A stretch of DNA of 64,000 nt from Phenylobacterium sp. (GTDB lineage: Bacteria > Pseudomonadota > Alphaproteobacteria > Caulobacterales > Caulobacteraceae). Positions 25,615-35,879 of this stretch are shown here, in pieces; the stretch's first letter is position 1; every line of letters starts with the position of its first letter. The stretch is from positions 1 through 64,000 of the forward strand of contig NZ_JAICYI010000005.1 in assembly GCF_025934275.1 (NCBI RefSeq). Direction: 5' to 3'. The notes beneath the pieces were generated by a model that saw only the letters and a list, made by a program, of their open reading frames with translations, had not been told where the DNA came from and did no database searches. Made by a program: the position numbers and the translations under genes.

Positions 25615-27196
25615 CGGGCCGCAGGGGCGCAGCAGGAAGCCGTCGCGGTTCCGCTGGCTGCCGGGCTCCAGGCTCGGTCGGCTGATCGTCGTCCTGAACG
25701 TGCTGGGCCTGGCGATCCTGATCACCGGGGCGCTGGTGCTGAACGAGCTGCGCCGCGGCCTGGTCAACGCCCGCATCGACAGCCTGACGACCCAGGGCGA
25801 GCTGATGGCCACCATCATCGACCAGGCGGCGACCGAGGGCGAGCCGGAGCCCTCGATGGATCCGACCTTCGCCAACCGGATCGTGCTGCAGATGCTGGCC
25901 AACCCGCGCACCCAGCGGGCGCGCCTGTTCGACGCCAAGGGCCGCCTCGTCGCGGATTCCCAGTGGGTGGCCGACCGGGTGGAGCGGCGAGTGCTGCCGC
26001 CCGCGCGCCGGCCGGGCGAGCCGCCGCCGTTCAGCTTCGACGTGCGCCGCCTGCTGCCCAAGCCCAGCCCGGCGGAGGTGCGGGCCGAGCTCGCCGCCGA
26101 GGTGCGCCAGGCGATGTCGGGCCGGCAGGTGGCCGATCTGCGCGCCGGCGACGACGGCCGCCGCGTGGTCTCGGTCTCGATCCCCATCCAGCACGTGCAG
26201 GACGTGCTGGGGGTGCTGACCCTGGAGGCCAACGACGTCGATCAGATCATCGCCCGCGAGCGCGCGGCGCTGATTCCGTTCATCCTGATCGCCATTGGGG
26301 TGACGCTGTCGTCATCTCTGCTGCTCAACCGGCTGATCGCCCAGCCGGTGCGCCGGCTCTCCCGCGCCGCCGACAGCGTGCGCCTGTCGCGCGCCCGGGC
26401 CATCTCGCTGCCCGACCTGGCGCGCCGCGACGACGAGCTCGGCGACCTGACCCGCAGCCTCGAGGACATGACCCATGCGCTGTCCGAGCGGATGGACGCC
26501 ATCGAGCGCTTCGCCGCCGACGTGGCGCACGAGATCCGCAATCCGCTCACCTCGCTGCGCTCGGCGGTCGAGACCCTCGACCTGGTCAAGGACCCCGCCG
26601 CGCGCGAGCGGCTGTTCGGCATCCTGAAGAACGACGTCCAGCGGCTCGACCGGCTGGTCACCGACATCTCCAACGCCTCGCGGCTCGACGCCGAGCTGTC
26701 GCGCGATCAGCCGAAGCGCATCGACATGGAGCGGCTGATCTTCGACGTGGTCGCGCTCTACCAGGCGACGGCCAAGCCCGGCGACGTCGCCGTGAAGTTC
26801 GAGCCGCCGGGCGGGCTGGAGGCGCCGGCGGTGGTGGGCCGCGAAGGGCCGCTGTCGCAGGTGTTCCGCAACCTGATCGACAACGCCCGCTCCTTCTCGC
26901 CGCGCGGCGGGGAGGTGGTGGTCGGCCTCGCCAAGGTCAGGAACACGGTGGTCGCGACCGTCGCCGACTCCGGCCCGGGCATCCCGCCGGAGAACCTGGA
27001 GACCATCTTCGAGCGGTTCTACACCTCGCGGCCGAAGGGCGCGGCGTTCGGCGGCAACTCCGGCCTCGGCCTCTCGATCGCGCGCCAGATCGCCGAGGCC
27101 CACGGCGGCACCCTGCGCGCCGCCAACCGCCAGTGGCCGGACGGCAGCATCGGGGGCGCCATGTTCATCCTCACCCTGCCCGAGGCGCAGGGATGA
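25583..27196 (+). CDS. chvG: Sensor histidine kinase ChvG (ExoS-like)
   Basis: A 537-residue inner-membrane kinase. TM1 is at about 33-53 and a periplasmic sensor fills about 55-228. TM2 lies at about 230-250, followed by a HAMP domain. HisKA has His316 in [14 protein letters not shown], and the ATPase domain contains [11 protein letters not shown] and DSGPGIP with GLGLSIA. In relatives the periplasmic protein ExoR inhibits it; none is encoded here. The start inside chvI is chosen because the next region is the basic, hydrophobic beginning typical of ChvG. Confidence 0.94.
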   Translation: MASATGTAKPDGPQGRSRKPSRFRWLPGSRLGRLIVVLNVLGLAILITGALVLNELRRGLVNARIDSLTTQGELMATIIDQAATEGEPEPSMDPTFANRIVLQMLANPRTQRARLFDAKGRLVADSQWVADRVERRVLPPARRPGEPPPFSFDVRRLLPKPSPAEVRAELAAEVRQAMSGRQVADLRAGDDGRRVVSVSIPIQHVQDVLGVLTLEANDVDQIIARERAALIPFILIAIGVTLSSSLLLNRLIAQPVRRLSRAADSVRLSRARAISLPDLARRDDELGDLTRSLEDMTHALSERMDAIERFAADVAHEIRNPLTSLRSAVETLDLVKDPAARERLFGILKNDVQRLDRLVTDISNASRLDAELSRDQPKRIDMERLIFDVVALYQATAKPGDVAVKFEPPGGLEAPAVVGREGPLSQVFRNLIDNARSFSPRGGEVVVGLAKVRNTVVATVADSGPGIPPENLETIFERFYTSRPKGAAFGGNSGLGLSIARQIAEAHGGTLRAANRQWPDGSIGGAMFILTLPEAQG

Positions 27197-27627
27197 TCCG
27201 CCATGGCGGGCTGGTCGCGACCCGGATGGGCGGACGCTGGCTCGGCGTGCTGATCGAGGGCGAGGCCGGCTGCGGCAAGAGCGACCTGGCGTTCCGGGCG
27301 CTCGACGCGGGCTTCCGGCTGGTCGCCGACGACCGGGTGCTGCTCTGGTCCTCGGCCGGGCGGCTCTACGGCCGCGCGCCCGAGACGCTGGCCGGACTGA
27401 TGGAGGTGCGCGGCCTGGACGTGATCGCCCTTTCGCCGCTGCCGCTCGCCGAGGTCGGCCTCCTCGTGCGCTGCGCGGCGGCGGAGCGGCTTCCCGAGCC
27501 GCAGGCGGAAAGCGTGCTCGGCGTCGAGGTCCCACGGCTGGCGCTGTCGCCGCTGGAGGCCTCGGCTCCTGCGAAACTCCGCCGCGCGCTCGCGCTGTTT
27601 GACCGTGACCCCAACAGGCGTATTTAG
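27193..27627 (+). CDS. hprK: HPr kinase/phosphorylase, short alphaproteobacterial form
   Basis: A 144-residue protein equal to the C-terminal catalytic domain of HprK. The P-loop is EGEAGCGKSDLAF (about 22-34) and the following segment LVADDRVLLW carries the catalytic Asp. The family C-terminal region ALFDRDPNRRI is short. It phosphorylates a serine of HPr and links carbon/nitrogen PTS state to ChvGI. It is coupled to chvG by an ATGA overlap. The absence of the N-terminal domain is normal for alphaproteobacteria. Confidence 0.93.
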   Translation: MIRHGGLVATRMGGRWLGVLIEGEAGCGKSDLAFRALDAGFRLVADDRVLLWSSAGRLYGRAPETLAGLMEVRGLDVIALSPLPLAEVGLLVRCAAAERLPEPQAESVLGVEVPRLALSPLEASAPAKLRRALALFDRDPNRRI

Positions 27628-27686
27628 CACGGCCGCGGACGCACGCGCCGCCGCGTCGGGTGGGGATCCCCCTTGAGACAGCTTGC

Positions 27687-28091
27687 ATGATCGGGCTCGT
27701 GATCGTCACGCACGGGCGACTGGCGGAGGAGTTCATCTTCGCCATGGAGCATGTGGTGGGCCCCCAGGCGGCGGTGGAAGCGATCTGCATCGGCGCGGAC
27801 GACGACATGGAGCGCCGGCGGCGCGACATCCTCGACGCCTGCCGACGGGTGGACTCCGGCCAGGGCGTGATCCTGCTCACCGACATGTTCGGCGGCACTC
27901 CGTCGAACCTGGCGATCTCGGTCATGGAGCAGACCAAGGCCGAGGTGATCGCAGGCCTCAACCTGCCGATGCTGATCAAGCTGGCCAGCGTGCGCCACCG
28001 CCAAGGCCTGGAGGAGTGCGTCGCCTGCGCCCAGGAGGCGGGACGCAAGTACATCTCGGTCGCGTCCTACGTCCTGGCCGGCGAGAAGTGA
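27687..28091 (+). CDS. PTS EIIA-Man family protein
   Basis: A 134-residue protein of the mannose-type EIIA fold, start MIGLVIVTHGRLAEEFIFA, with His9 as phosphorylation site. LLTDMFGGTPSNLAISVM is the conserved second motif. With no sugar permease here it acts in the regulatory PTS rather than in transport. HPr follows with a GTGA overlap. An upstream in-frame extension to 27660 lacks a ribosome site. Confidence 0.93.
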   Translation: MIGLVIVTHGRLAEEFIFAMEHVVGPQAAVEAICIGADDDMERRRRDILDACRRVDSGQGVILLTDMFGGTPSNLAISVMEQTKAEVIAGLNLPMLIKLASVRHRQGLEECVACAQEAGRKYISVASYVLAGEK

Positions 28092-28366
28092 GCGAAGGCG
28101 CAAGCCGCACCGTCGAGATCACCAACAAGCGCGGCCTGCACGCGCGCGCGTCAGCCAAGTTCGTCAAGCTGGCCACCGAGTTCGACGCCGAGGTGCGGGT
28201 GACCAAGGACGGCCAGACCGTCGACGCCCGCTCGATCATGGGCCTGATGATGCTGGCCGCCGGCCCCGGCTGCTGCATCGAGATCGACGCCCAGGGCGAG
28301 CAGGCCGCCGCCGCGGTCGACGCGCTCGCCGCCCTCGTCGCCAGCCGCTTCGACGAGGACGAGTAG
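28088..28366 (+). CDS. Phosphocarrier protein HPr
   Basis: A 92-residue HPr. His18 in KRGLHARASAKFV accepts phosphate from enzyme I, and Ser49 in DARSIMGLMML is the HprK target. The GTG start overlaps the EIIA stop. It completes the chvI-chvG-hprK-EIIA-HPr operon. Enzyme I is not in the window. Confidence 0.95.
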   Translation: MSEGASRTVEITNKRGLHARASAKFVKLATEFDAEVRVTKDGQTVDARSIMGLMMLAAGPGCCIEIDAQGEQAAAAVDALAALVASRFDEDE

Positions 28367-28530
28367 TCCCTCCCTTAATGGGGAGGGACGGACCGCCGAG
28401 GGCGGTCAGGGTGGGGAAGTCCCGGGCGTGATCTCAAGCCCATCCGATTAGCTTCTCCCGTGTTTCGCACTCTCTCCCGCAACTTCCCACGCTCGCTGCG
28501 CCCGCCCCTCCCCCCCGTTAAGGGAGGGAG
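28367..28530. repeat. GGGAGGG-type palindromic intergenic repeat, copy 1
   Basis: TCCCTCCC-TTAATG-GGGAGGGA forms a perfect 8 bp hairpin directly after the HPr stop. A second weaker hairpin CCTCCC...GGGAGG closes the element at about 28506-28526. The same core recurs at 56969-56990, and a related one at 30277-30295. It may also stop transcription between the convergent HPr and ABC genes, but no T-run follows. Confidence 0.6.
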
Positions 28531-28531
28531 T

Positions 28532-29289
28532 TCACGTCTTCAGCCGCCAGCCGGTGCGGAAGATCCAGCTCACCGCGATCAGGCAGGCGAGCAGGAAGGC
28601 GAGCGTCATGAGCAGCGAAAGCCCCACGCCCACGTCGGAGACGCCGTAGAAGCTCCAGCGGAAGCCGCTCACCAGGTAGACCACCGGGTTGAACAGGGCG
28701 ACCTGCCGCCACACGCCCGGCAGCATGGCGATCGAGTAGAAGCTGCCGCCCAGGAAGGTGAGCGGCGTCACCACCATCATCGGAATGATCGACAGCTTCT
28801 CCCAGCCGTCGGCCCAGACGCCGGTGAGAAAGCCGAACAGCGAGAACGTGACCGAGGTCAGGACCAGGAACGCCGCCATCGCCAGCGGATGGCCGACCGA
28901 GAACGGCACGAACAGGCGCGCCGTGCCCAGGATGATCAGCCCCAGCACCACCGACTTGCTGGCCGCGGCCCCCACATAGCCCAGGACGATCTCGAACGCC
29001 GAGATCGGCGCGGAGAGCACCTCGTACACGGTGCCCGCGAACCTGGGCATGTAGATGCCGAAACTGCCGTTGGCGATGCTCTCGGTGAGGATCGACAGCA
29101 TGATCAGCCCCGGCACGATGAACGCGCCGTAGGAGACGCCGTCCACCAGCGGCATCCGCCGGCCGATCGCCGAGCCGAACACGATGAAGTAGAGCGAGGT
29201 GGTGATCACCGGCGTCGCCAGGCTTTGCACCACCGTGCGCGCCCAGCGATGCATCTCGAACAGGTAGATGGCGCGCACGGCGTAGAGGT

Positions 29290-29293
<4 letters not shown>
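28532..29293 (-). CDS. ABC-2 type transporter permease
   Basis: A 253-residue inner-membrane protein with six predicted segments. The ABC-2 pattern is visible in [42 protein letters not shown] and the late motif [27 protein letters not shown]. It pairs with the ATPase encoded just upstream; the two overlap by ATGA. The substrate is unknown; this two-gene export type handles polysaccharides, lipids or drugs. Confidence 0.93.
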
Positions 29294-30216
<923 letters not shown>

Positions 30217-30276
30217 GGAGGCTCCCCTCGGCGCGACATAGGGATGTTCGGCCACCCTCGCCACCGACAGCGCTAT

Positions 30277-30345
30277 CCTCCCTTCAGGGGGAGGGTCGGC
30301 CCTGTCCGCTGCGGGGACATCCTTCCCCCTAAAGAGGAGACAGGG
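30277..30345. repeat. GGGAGGG-type palindromic repeat, copy 2 (diverged)
   Basis: CCTCCC-TTCAGG-GGGAGG forms a hairpin related to the elements at 28367 and 56969, followed by CTTCCCCCTAAAGAGGA as the second arm. The right end supplies the stop codon and last residues (SPL) of bioB. Confidence 0.5.
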
Positions 30346-31327
30346 CGCTTCCCATCGGCCGCATCTTCAGGTCGGCGAGCAGGGCCTCGTCGGCGGTGGG
30401 CTCGGGGTTCTTCGTGGTCAGCAGCCGGCCGCCGACGAAGATCGAGTTCGCGCCCGCCAGGAAGCAGAGCGCCTGCAGCTCCTTGGTCATGTGCTCGCGC
30501 CCGGCGGCGATGCGCACCACCGACTTCGGGCAGACCAGGCGCGCCACCGCGATCATGCGCACGAACTCCAGCGGGTCCACGGGCTCCGAGCCGCCGAGCG
30601 GGGTGCCAGGGATCGGCATCAGGTCGTTGATCGGCAGGCTCTCCGGGTGGGCCGGCAGGGTGGCGAGCTGGTGCAGGAGGCCCGCGCGGTCGCGCCGGGT
30701 CTCGCCCATGCCGACGATGCCGCCGCAGCAGACGGCGATCCCCGCTTCCCGCACGGCCGACAGGGTGTCCAGCCGCTCCTGGTAGGTCCGGGTGGTGACC
30801 ACCCGGTCGTAATAGTCCGGCCCGGTGTCCAGGTTGTGGTTGTAGAAATCGAGGCCGGCCGCCTTCAGCGCCTCGGCCTGACCCGGCGTCATCATCCCCA
30901 GCGTGGCGCAGGTTTCAAGGCCCAGCGCCTTCACGCCCGCGATCATCGCCGCGAGCCTCGGCAGGTCGCGGTCCTTCAGGTCGCGCCAGGCAGCGCCCAT
31001 GCAGAACCGCTGCGCGCCGCCCGCCTTGGCCTCGCGCGCCCTGGCGATCACTGCGCCGGCGTCCATCAGCTTGGAGGCCGCCACACCGGTCTTGAAGTGC
31101 TGGCTCTGGGCGCAGTAGCCGCAGTTCTCCGGACAGCCGCCGGTCTTCACCGACAGAAGCTGGGAGATCTGCAGCTCGGTGGGATCGAACCAGCGCCGAT
31201 GCGTCTCGGCGGCGCGGAACACCAGCTCGGTAAACGGGGTCTCGAACAGCGCCTCGACCTCTTCGAGCGTCCAGTCGTGGCGCGGCAGGGCCGCATCCTG
31301 GCGGGCGGGGAGGAGGGGGGCGTTCAT
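30329..31327 (-). CDS. bioB: Biotin synthase
   Basis: A 332-residue radical SAM enzyme. The 4Fe-4S cluster that cleaves SAM is bound by CPENCGYC in [19 protein letters not shown]. The conserved [21 protein letters not shown] and [15 protein letters not shown] regions are present. It inserts sulfur into dethiobiotin. Other biotin genes are not nearby. The ATG begins [19 protein letters not shown]; an upstream extension has no support. A 9 bp perfect palindrome lies 63 bp upstream. Confidence 0.97.
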   Translation of the reverse strand: MNAPLLPARQDAALPRHDWTLEEVEALFETPFTELVFRAAETHRRWFDPTELQISQLLSVKTGGCPENCGYCAQSQHFKTGVAASKLMDAGAVIARAREAKAGGAQRFCMGAAWRDLKDRDLPRLAAMIAGVKALGLETCATLGMMTPGQAEALKAAGLDFYNHNLDTGPDYYDRVVTTRTYQERLDTLSAVREAGIAVCCGGIVGMGETRRDRAGLLHQLATLPAHPESLPINDLMPIPGTPLGGSEPVDPLEFVRMIAVARLVCPKSVVRIAAGREHMTKELQALCFLAGANSIFVGGRLLTTKNPEPTADEALLADLKMRPMGSALSPL

Positions 31328-31389
31328 CGGCGCATCCTGGCTCGAGGGAAACGCCGCTCTTAGAGCTTGGCCCGCGGGCCGAGGCAAGC

Positions 31390-31410
31390 GGCCTGACGCG
31401 ACGTCAGGCC
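31390..31410. promoter_or_regulatory. Perfect palindrome upstream of bioB
   Basis: GGCCTGACG-CGA-CGTCAGGCC has 9 bp arms and a 3 bp spacer. It lies between divergent bioB and the CYTH-CHAD gene and could be a repressor site. It does not match the TTAT-based BioR site I know from alphaproteobacteria. Confidence 0.4.
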
Positions 31411-31530
31411 ATCGGCGCGGCGTCATGAGCGAGATCAATGCCCGGGGAGCGCATGTCACCAAACTGCCACGAGCTTTGTTCCTGGCATTTGCCTAAACCA
31501 TCTTGGCCGTTGAGGGATTGGAGGCCGACC

Positions 31531-33003
31531 GTGAGCGGGTCGCGGGAGATCGAGCTGAAGTTCCTCTGCGCGCCGCGCGACCTCAGCGCGGTGCTGGCCG
31601 CCGCGCCGGAAGGCGACGATGATTCCCGCGAACTGATCAGCGTCTATTTCGACACGCCGGACCTTCGCCTGCAGAAGGCTGGCGTCAGCCTGCGCGTGCG
31701 CCAGTCGAAGGCCGGCCGCGTGCTCACCATGAAACGCGGCGACGGCTTGGCGCGCGAGGAGTACGAGGCGCCGCTGGAAGGCGACCAGCCGCCCAGCGAA
31801 CTGGCGCCGCTCCGCGAGATCCTGTCCGAAGCCGACGCCGCGGCGCTCGAGCCCGCCTACAACGTCCGCGTCACCCGCCGCCAGCGGCTGGTCCGGTTCG
31901 GGGATTCGGAGATTGAACTGGCCTGCGACCAGGGCGAGGTCTCGGGCGGGCGCCTGGCCAGCCCGATCAGCGAGGTGGAGCTGGAGCTGAAGTCCGGACG
32001 CCCGGCGGCGCTGTTCGAGTTCGCCCGCGAGCTCACCAAGGCCGCCCCGCTCTACCTCTCCTTCGACACCAAGTCGGCGCGCGGCCAGGCGCTGGTCGCC
32101 GGCGAAGGCGTGGAGGCGCGGCGCAAGGACAAGGTGCGCTTGGCCGGCCATGCCACGATCGGCGAGGCGTTCCAGGCGAACGCCCGCAATGCGCTGGCCC
32201 AGATCGCCGCCAACGCCGCCGTGCTGCGCGAGGCGGCGACGCCGGAAGCGGTGCATCAGCTGCGGGTCGCCGCACGCCGCTTGCGGAGCGCGCTCTCCAC
32301 TTCCCGGACGGTGGTCCAGGACGACGCCTATGGGCCCATGAAGGCGGAGCTTCGCTGGCTCGCCAAGGCGTTCGACAGGGCCCGCAATCTCGATGTCTAC
32401 GCCCAGGAGGTGCTGGCGCCGGCGGCGCTGAAGGCGGCTGCGCCGGCCGGCCTGGGCGGCCTCAACGATGCGGTGGCCGCCGCCCGCGACACCGCCCGCG
32501 AGGACGCCGCCGGCGCCGCCGCCTCGGACCGTTTCCGCCGGCTGATGATCGACGCCTCTGCCTGGGTGGAGACTGGCGCATGGGTCGGCCGCGCGGCGGC
32601 GTGCGAGTCGGCCCGCGCCTATGCCGCCCGGGTGCTTGAGCAGCGGCTGAGGAAGGTGCTGAAGCGCGGCCGCCGGATCGAGAGCGGCGACGATAAGGCG
32701 CGCCACGCCGTCCGGATCCAGGCCAAGAAGCTGCGCTACGCGGGCGAAGGCTTCGCCGGCCTCTATGCGGAGAAGCGGGTCGATCGCTTCGTCGGGCGCG
32801 TGAAGGATCTGCAGGACGTGCTCGGCACGCTGAACGACATCGCCACGGCCGAGTCCCTGACCGCCGACCTCGGCCTGACGCCCGAGGCGGCGTTCGCGGC
32901 GGGCGAGCTCGCCGGCCTCCGCGCGGCCGGCAAGTCCAAGCTGATCGCCCGCGCCGACAGGGCGCTCGGCCGCCTGCGCCGCACGGACCCGTTCTGGGCC
33001 TAG
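31531..33003 (+). CDS. CYTH-CHAD domain protein
   Basis: A 490-residue two-domain protein. The CYTH (triphosphate tunnel) domain starts SREIELKFLC with the ExExK-type motif. The helical CHAD domain (about 205-480) contains AVHQLRVAARRLRSALS, and ARHAVRIQAKKLRYAGEG is the second His-rich helix. CYTH enzymes hydrolyse inorganic triphosphate, and CHAD domains bind polyphosphate, so a role in polyphosphate metabolism is likely. The GTG start has GGAGG 7 bp upstream. Confidence 0.92.
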   Translation: MSGSREIELKFLCAPRDLSAVLAAAPEGDDDSRELISVYFDTPDLRLQKAGVSLRVRQSKAGRVLTMKRGDGLAREEYEAPLEGDQPPSELAPLREILSEADAAALEPAYNVRVTRRQRLVRFGDSEIELACDQGEVSGGRLASPISEVELELKSGRPAALFEFARELTKAAPLYLSFDTKSARGQALVAGEGVEARRKDKVRLAGHATIGEAFQANARNALAQIAANAAVLREAATPEAVHQLRVAARRLRSALSTSRTVVQDDAYGPMKAELRWLAKAFDRARNLDVYAQEVLAPAALKAAAPAGLGGLNDAVAAARDTAREDAAGAAASDRFRRLMIDASAWVETGAWVGRAAACESARAYAARVLEQRLRKVLKRGRRIESGDDKARHAVRIQAKKLRYAGEGFAGLYAEKRVDRFVGRVKDLQDVLGTLNDIATAESLTADLGLTPEAAFAAGELAGLRAAGKSKLIARADRALGRLRRTDPFWA

Positions 33004-33018
33004 GGCCGACCCCCGACC

Positions 33019-33037
33019 GGCAGATCGCGCATCTGCC
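33019..33037. terminator. Hairpin after the CYTH-CHAD gene
   Basis: GGCAGAT-CGCGC-ATCTGCC is a perfect 7 bp stem 16 bp after the stop codon. There is no T-run, so it may only protect the mRNA end. Confidence 0.3.
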
Positions 33038-33081
33038 AGATGCTGGATCCGGCGATCCCCGATCTCGCGAACATTTCCGCC

Positions 33082-33168
33082 GCTCGTCCCGGCGAAAGCG
33101 GCGTCTCGGCTGTCACCCCGCCATCCGACCCATCCTCCGCTTGGATCCCCACGTCCGCCGGGATGAGC
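33082..33168. repeat. GCTCATCCCGGCG-type palindromic repeat, copy 1
   Basis: The arms GCTCGTCCCGGCG and CGCCGGGATGAGC pair with one mismatch around a 61 bp interior. The arms match those of the element at 57545-57639. Such dispersed palindromes are frequent between genes in Caulobacterales and sphingomonads. Confidence 0.5.
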
Positions 33169-33232
33169 AGGAACTGGAGTTCGGCGCTGCGCCGCCGCCC
33201 GCGCCCTCGGGCCGAGCGGTCCGGAAAATCAC

Positions 33233-33248
33233 ATAAGGAAATCTTTAT
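33233..33248. promoter_or_regulatory. Palindromic operator upstream of ahcY (SahR-like?)
   Basis: ATAAGG-AAAT-CTTTAT is a dyad with one mismatch in an otherwise GC-rich region. ArsR-family regulators that sense S-adenosylhomocysteine (SahR) control ahcY in many proteobacteria through AT-rich dyads. The assignment to SahR is inference from the gene downstream. Confidence 0.45.
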
Positions 33249-33255
33249 ATCATCC

Positions 33256-33284
33256 TTGCAGGGGCGCCGGCGCGCGGCTATAGA
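33256..33284 (+). promoter_or_regulatory. Putative sigma-70 promoter of ahcY
   Basis: TTGCAG (33256-33261) and TATAGA (33279-33284) are 17 bp apart. The extended GGCTATAGA fits alphaproteobacterial housekeeping promoters and would give a leader of about 30 nt. Confidence 0.55.
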
Positions 33285-33320
33285 CCCAGGCTCCCGGACA
33301 ACCCTCCCGTAAGGACCCCC

Positions 33321-34712
33321 ATGACCGACTACGTCGTGAAGGACATCGCGCTCGCCGACTGGGGCCGCAAGGAGATCGAGATCGCCGAGACCGAGATGCC
33401 CGGCCTGATGGCCGTGCGCGCCGAGTTCGGCAAGGACCAGCCGCTGAAGGGCGCGCGGATCGCCGGCTCCCTGCACATGACCATCCAGACGGCGGTGCTG
33501 ATCGAGACCCTGCAGCACCTGGGCGCGAAGGTCCGCTGGGCTTCGTGCAACATCTTCTCCACCCAGGACCACGCCGCGGCGGCGGTCGCCGTGAAGGGCA
33601 CGCCGGTGTTCGCCGTCAAGGGCGAGACCCTGGTGGAGTATTGGGAATACGCCCATCGGATCTTCGAGTGGGCCGATGGTGGCCATCCCAACCTGATCCT
33701 CGATGACGGCGGCGACGCCACCCTGCTGACCGTGCTGGGGCCGAGAGCCGAGAAGGACCCTTCGGTCCTGGACAAGCCCGCGAACGAGGAGGAGGAGGCG
33801 CTCTTCACGGTGATGAAGCGCTACCTGCAGGAGAAGCCCGGCTTCTATTCGGCGATCCGCAAGGCGGTCAGGGGCGTCTCGGAAGAGACCACGACCGGCG
33901 TCCACCGCCTCTACCAGATGGCCGAGCGCGGCGAGCTGCCGTTCCCGGCGATCAACGTCAACGACAGCGTGACCAAGTCGAAGTTCGACAACCTCTACGG
34001 CTGCCGCGAGAGCCTGGTGGACGGGATCCGCCGGGCGACTGATGTCATGCTGGCCGGCAAGGTGGCGGTGGTCTGCGGCTACGGCGACGTCGGCAAGGGC
34101 TCGGCGGCGTCCCTGCGCAACGGCGGAGCCCGCGTGGTGGTCACCGAGATCGACCCGATCTGCGCGCTGCAGGCGGCGATGGAAGGCTACGAGGTCAACA
34201 CCCTCGACGAGGCTTGCGCCACCGCCGATATCTTCGTCACCTGCACCGGCAACAAGGACGTCATCACCGTCGAACACATGCGGCGGATGAAGAACAACGC
34301 CATCGTCGCCAACATCGGCCACTTCGATTCCGAGATCCAGATCGCGGGCCTCCGCAACTACAAGTGGGACAAGATCAAGGACCAGGTCCACCACGTGGAG
34401 TTTCCGGACGGCAAGAAGATCATCGTCCTGTCGGAGGGCCGGCTGGTGAACCTCGGCAATGCCACCGGCCACCCGAGCTTCGTGATGAGCGCCTCGTTCA
34501 CCAACCAGACGCTCGCCCAGATCGAGCTGTGGCAGAACGGGGCCAAGTACCAGACCAAGGTCTATACGCTGCCGAAACACCTCGACGAGAAGGTCGCCAT
34601 GCTGCACCTGGAGAAGCTCGGGGCGAAGCTCACCACGCTCTCCAAGGACCAGGCCGACTACATCGGCGTGCCGGCCCAAGGCCCCTTCAAGCCCGACCAC
34701 TACCGCTATTGA
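33321..34712 (+). CDS. ahcY: S-adenosylhomocysteine hydrolase
   Basis: A 463-residue enzyme that splits SAH into adenosine and homocysteine, keeping the methyl cycle running. The NAD-binding loop is [11 protein letters not shown], catalytic residues lie in [11 protein letters not shown] and [13 protein letters not shown], and the C-terminus FKPDHYRY is the family ending that reaches the neighbouring subunit. The insertion present in this bacterial class is intact. A GTAAGGA ribosome site precedes the ATG. Confidence 0.98.
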   Translation: MTDYVVKDIALADWGRKEIEIAETEMPGLMAVRAEFGKDQPLKGARIAGSLHMTIQTAVLIETLQHLGAKVRWASCNIFSTQDHAAAAVAVKGTPVFAVKGETLVEYWEYAHRIFEWADGGHPNLILDDGGDATLLTVLGPRAEKDPSVLDKPANEEEEALFTVMKRYLQEKPGFYSAIRKAVRGVSEETTTGVHRLYQMAERGELPFPAINVNDSVTKSKFDNLYGCRESLVDGIRRATDVMLAGKVAVVCGYGDVGKGSAASLRNGGARVVVTEIDPICALQAAMEGYEVNTLDEACATADIFVTCTGNKDVITVEHMRRMKNNAIVANIGHFDSEIQIAGLRNYKWDKIKDQVHHVEFPDGKKIIVLSEGRLVNLGNATGHPSFVMSASFTNQTLAQIELWQNGAKYQTKVYTLPKHLDEKVAMLHLEKLGAKLTTLSKDQADYIGVPAQGPFKPDHYRY

Positions 34713-34744
34713 TTGCAACCCGGCGCGCGTTTGCAGCATTGACG

Positions 34745-35596
34745 ATGCCGACGCCGCAAGCCCGCATGCCCTCGGCGCTCATCCTCTCTTCCTTCGTGGC
34801 GGCGAGCCGCATCGGCGGGGCGGCCCAGCAGTACGTGCTCGCGGCGCACCGGATCGACCCGGTGCTCGCGCCCACCGCCATGTTCGGCCGCAGCCCCGCG
34901 ACGGGCGCCAAGGGCGAGCCGACCGCGCCGGAGGCGTTTCGGCGCATGCTCGGCGACATCGAGGCCGACGCGGTCTTCGGCTTCCTGGACCTGGTGATCA
35001 CCGGCCATTTCTCGCTGGCCGAGCAGGTGGAGGCCGCCGCCGGCCTGCTGGAGCGGATCCGCCGGCGCTCGCCGCGGCCGCCGATCGTCGTCGTCGATCC
35101 GATCATGGGCGATCGGCCGAAGGGCCTCTACGTGAAGCTGGACGTGGCCGAAGCGATCGCCGGCCGGCTCGTCCCGCTCGCCGACTGGATCACGCCAAAT
35201 CTCTGGGAGCTGGGCCGCCTTGCGGGGCGCGAGGTGGCCGGCGCGCGCGATGCGGCGGCGGCGGCCCGCGCTCTCGGCGTCCCGGCGCTGGTCACCTCCG
35301 TCCCGGGCCGAGTCGGCGAAATCGGGCTGCTGCTCTGCGACGCCGACGGCGCGACCCTCTTCGCCCACCCCCAAGGCGAGCAGGCGCCGAACGGCACGGG
35401 CGATCTGGTGACCGCCAGCTTCGGCGCGGGCCTGGCGCAAGGCCTTACGCCCTCTGCCGCCGCCGAGCGGGCCGCCAGCGCCGCCGCCGAGGCCGTCGAA
35501 GCGGCGCGGGCGCTGCAAGCGACGGACCTGCCCCTGGTGGCCATCGCCGGGCGGCTCGTCGCCCCGACCGCCGCCGTCAGGCGGGAGCGCCTATGA
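34745..35596 (+). CDS. pdxY: Pyridoxal kinase-like protein (ribokinase superfamily)
   Basis: A 283-residue kinase. Features of the PdxK/PdxY group are ILSSFVAASRIGGAAQQYVL near the start, VVDPIMGDRPKGLYV, and WITPNLWELGRLAGR. The anion-hole motif is NGTGDLVTASFGAGLAQG, where Asp is the catalytic base. It salvages pyridoxal to PLP. Some family motifs are loose, so the exact substrate is not fully certain. It starts 32 bp after ahcY; acylphosphatase follows 1 bp after its stop. Confidence 0.82.
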   Translation: MPTPQARMPSALILSSFVAASRIGGAAQQYVLAAHRIDPVLAPTAMFGRSPATGAKGEPTAPEAFRRMLGDIEADAVFGFLDLVITGHFSLAEQVEAAAGLLERIRRRSPRPPIVVVDPIMGDRPKGLYVKLDVAEAIAGRLVPLADWITPNLWELGRLAGREVAGARDAAAAARALGVPALVTSVPGRVGEIGLLLCDADGATLFAHPQGEQAPNGTGDLVTASFGAGLAQGLTPSAAAERAASAAAEAVEAARALQATDLPLVAIAGRLVAPTAAVRRERL

Positions 35597-35597
35597 G

Positions 35598-35879
35598 ATG
35601 CCGCGCACCGCCGAACGGCTGTTGATCGAGGGCCGAGTGCAAGGCGTGGGCTTCCGCTGGTGGACGGTGGGCCAGGCCCGGGCGCTGGGGCTCGCCGGCT
35701 GGGTCCGCAACCGACGCGACGGCTCCGTCGAGGTGCTGGCGATCGGCGAGATGGAAGCCCTGGAGGCGCTGGCGCGGGCGTGCGCGCAAGGGCCCGCCGG
35801 CGCCGTGGTCCGATCGATGCGCCGCGCCCGAGCGCAGGATGACGGCTCGCCGAGCTTCGACGAGCGGGCGACGGCCTAG
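35598..35879 (+). CDS. acyP: Acylphosphatase
   Basis: A 93-residue acylphosphatase. The phosphate-binding loop RVQGVGFRWW carries the catalytic Arg, and GWVRNRRDGSVEVLA carries the catalytic Asn. It hydrolyses carboxyl-phosphate bonds in the cytoplasm. It is wedged between the pyridoxal kinase and the serine hydrolase with no gaps, so the three are probably cotranscribed. Confidence 0.96.
   Translation: MPRTAERLLIEGRVQGVGFRWWTVGQARALGLAGWVRNRRDGSVEVLAIGEMEALEALARACAQGPAGAVVRSMRRARAQDDGSPSFDERATA

Larger units (their letters stand above)
33004..33320. other. 317 bp regulatory region upstream of ahcY
   Basis: It contains a small hairpin (33019-33037), a diverged palindromic repeat (33082-33168), an operator-like palindrome (33233-33248) and a good promoter (33256-33284). 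A plus-strand open frame across it is low in coding character. I see no SAH or SAM riboswitch fold. Confidence 0.6.

Noticed and set aside
28367-28388. Rho-independent terminator after HPr
   Set aside because: The hairpin is perfect but no T-run follows and the same element recurs elsewhere, so it is called a repeat.
31424-31440. ATGAGCGAGATCAA near bioB as a FixK-type site
   Set aside because: The left half is ATGA, leaving two mismatches; the surrounding genes give no support.
33040-33312. Plus-strand frame of 90 codons upstream of ahcY
   Set aside because: It runs through a palindromic repeat and the ahcY promoter; no coding signature.
33004-33320. SAH or SAM riboswitch before ahcY
   Set aside because: I could not find a conserved riboswitch core by eye; a protein operator is the simpler reading.
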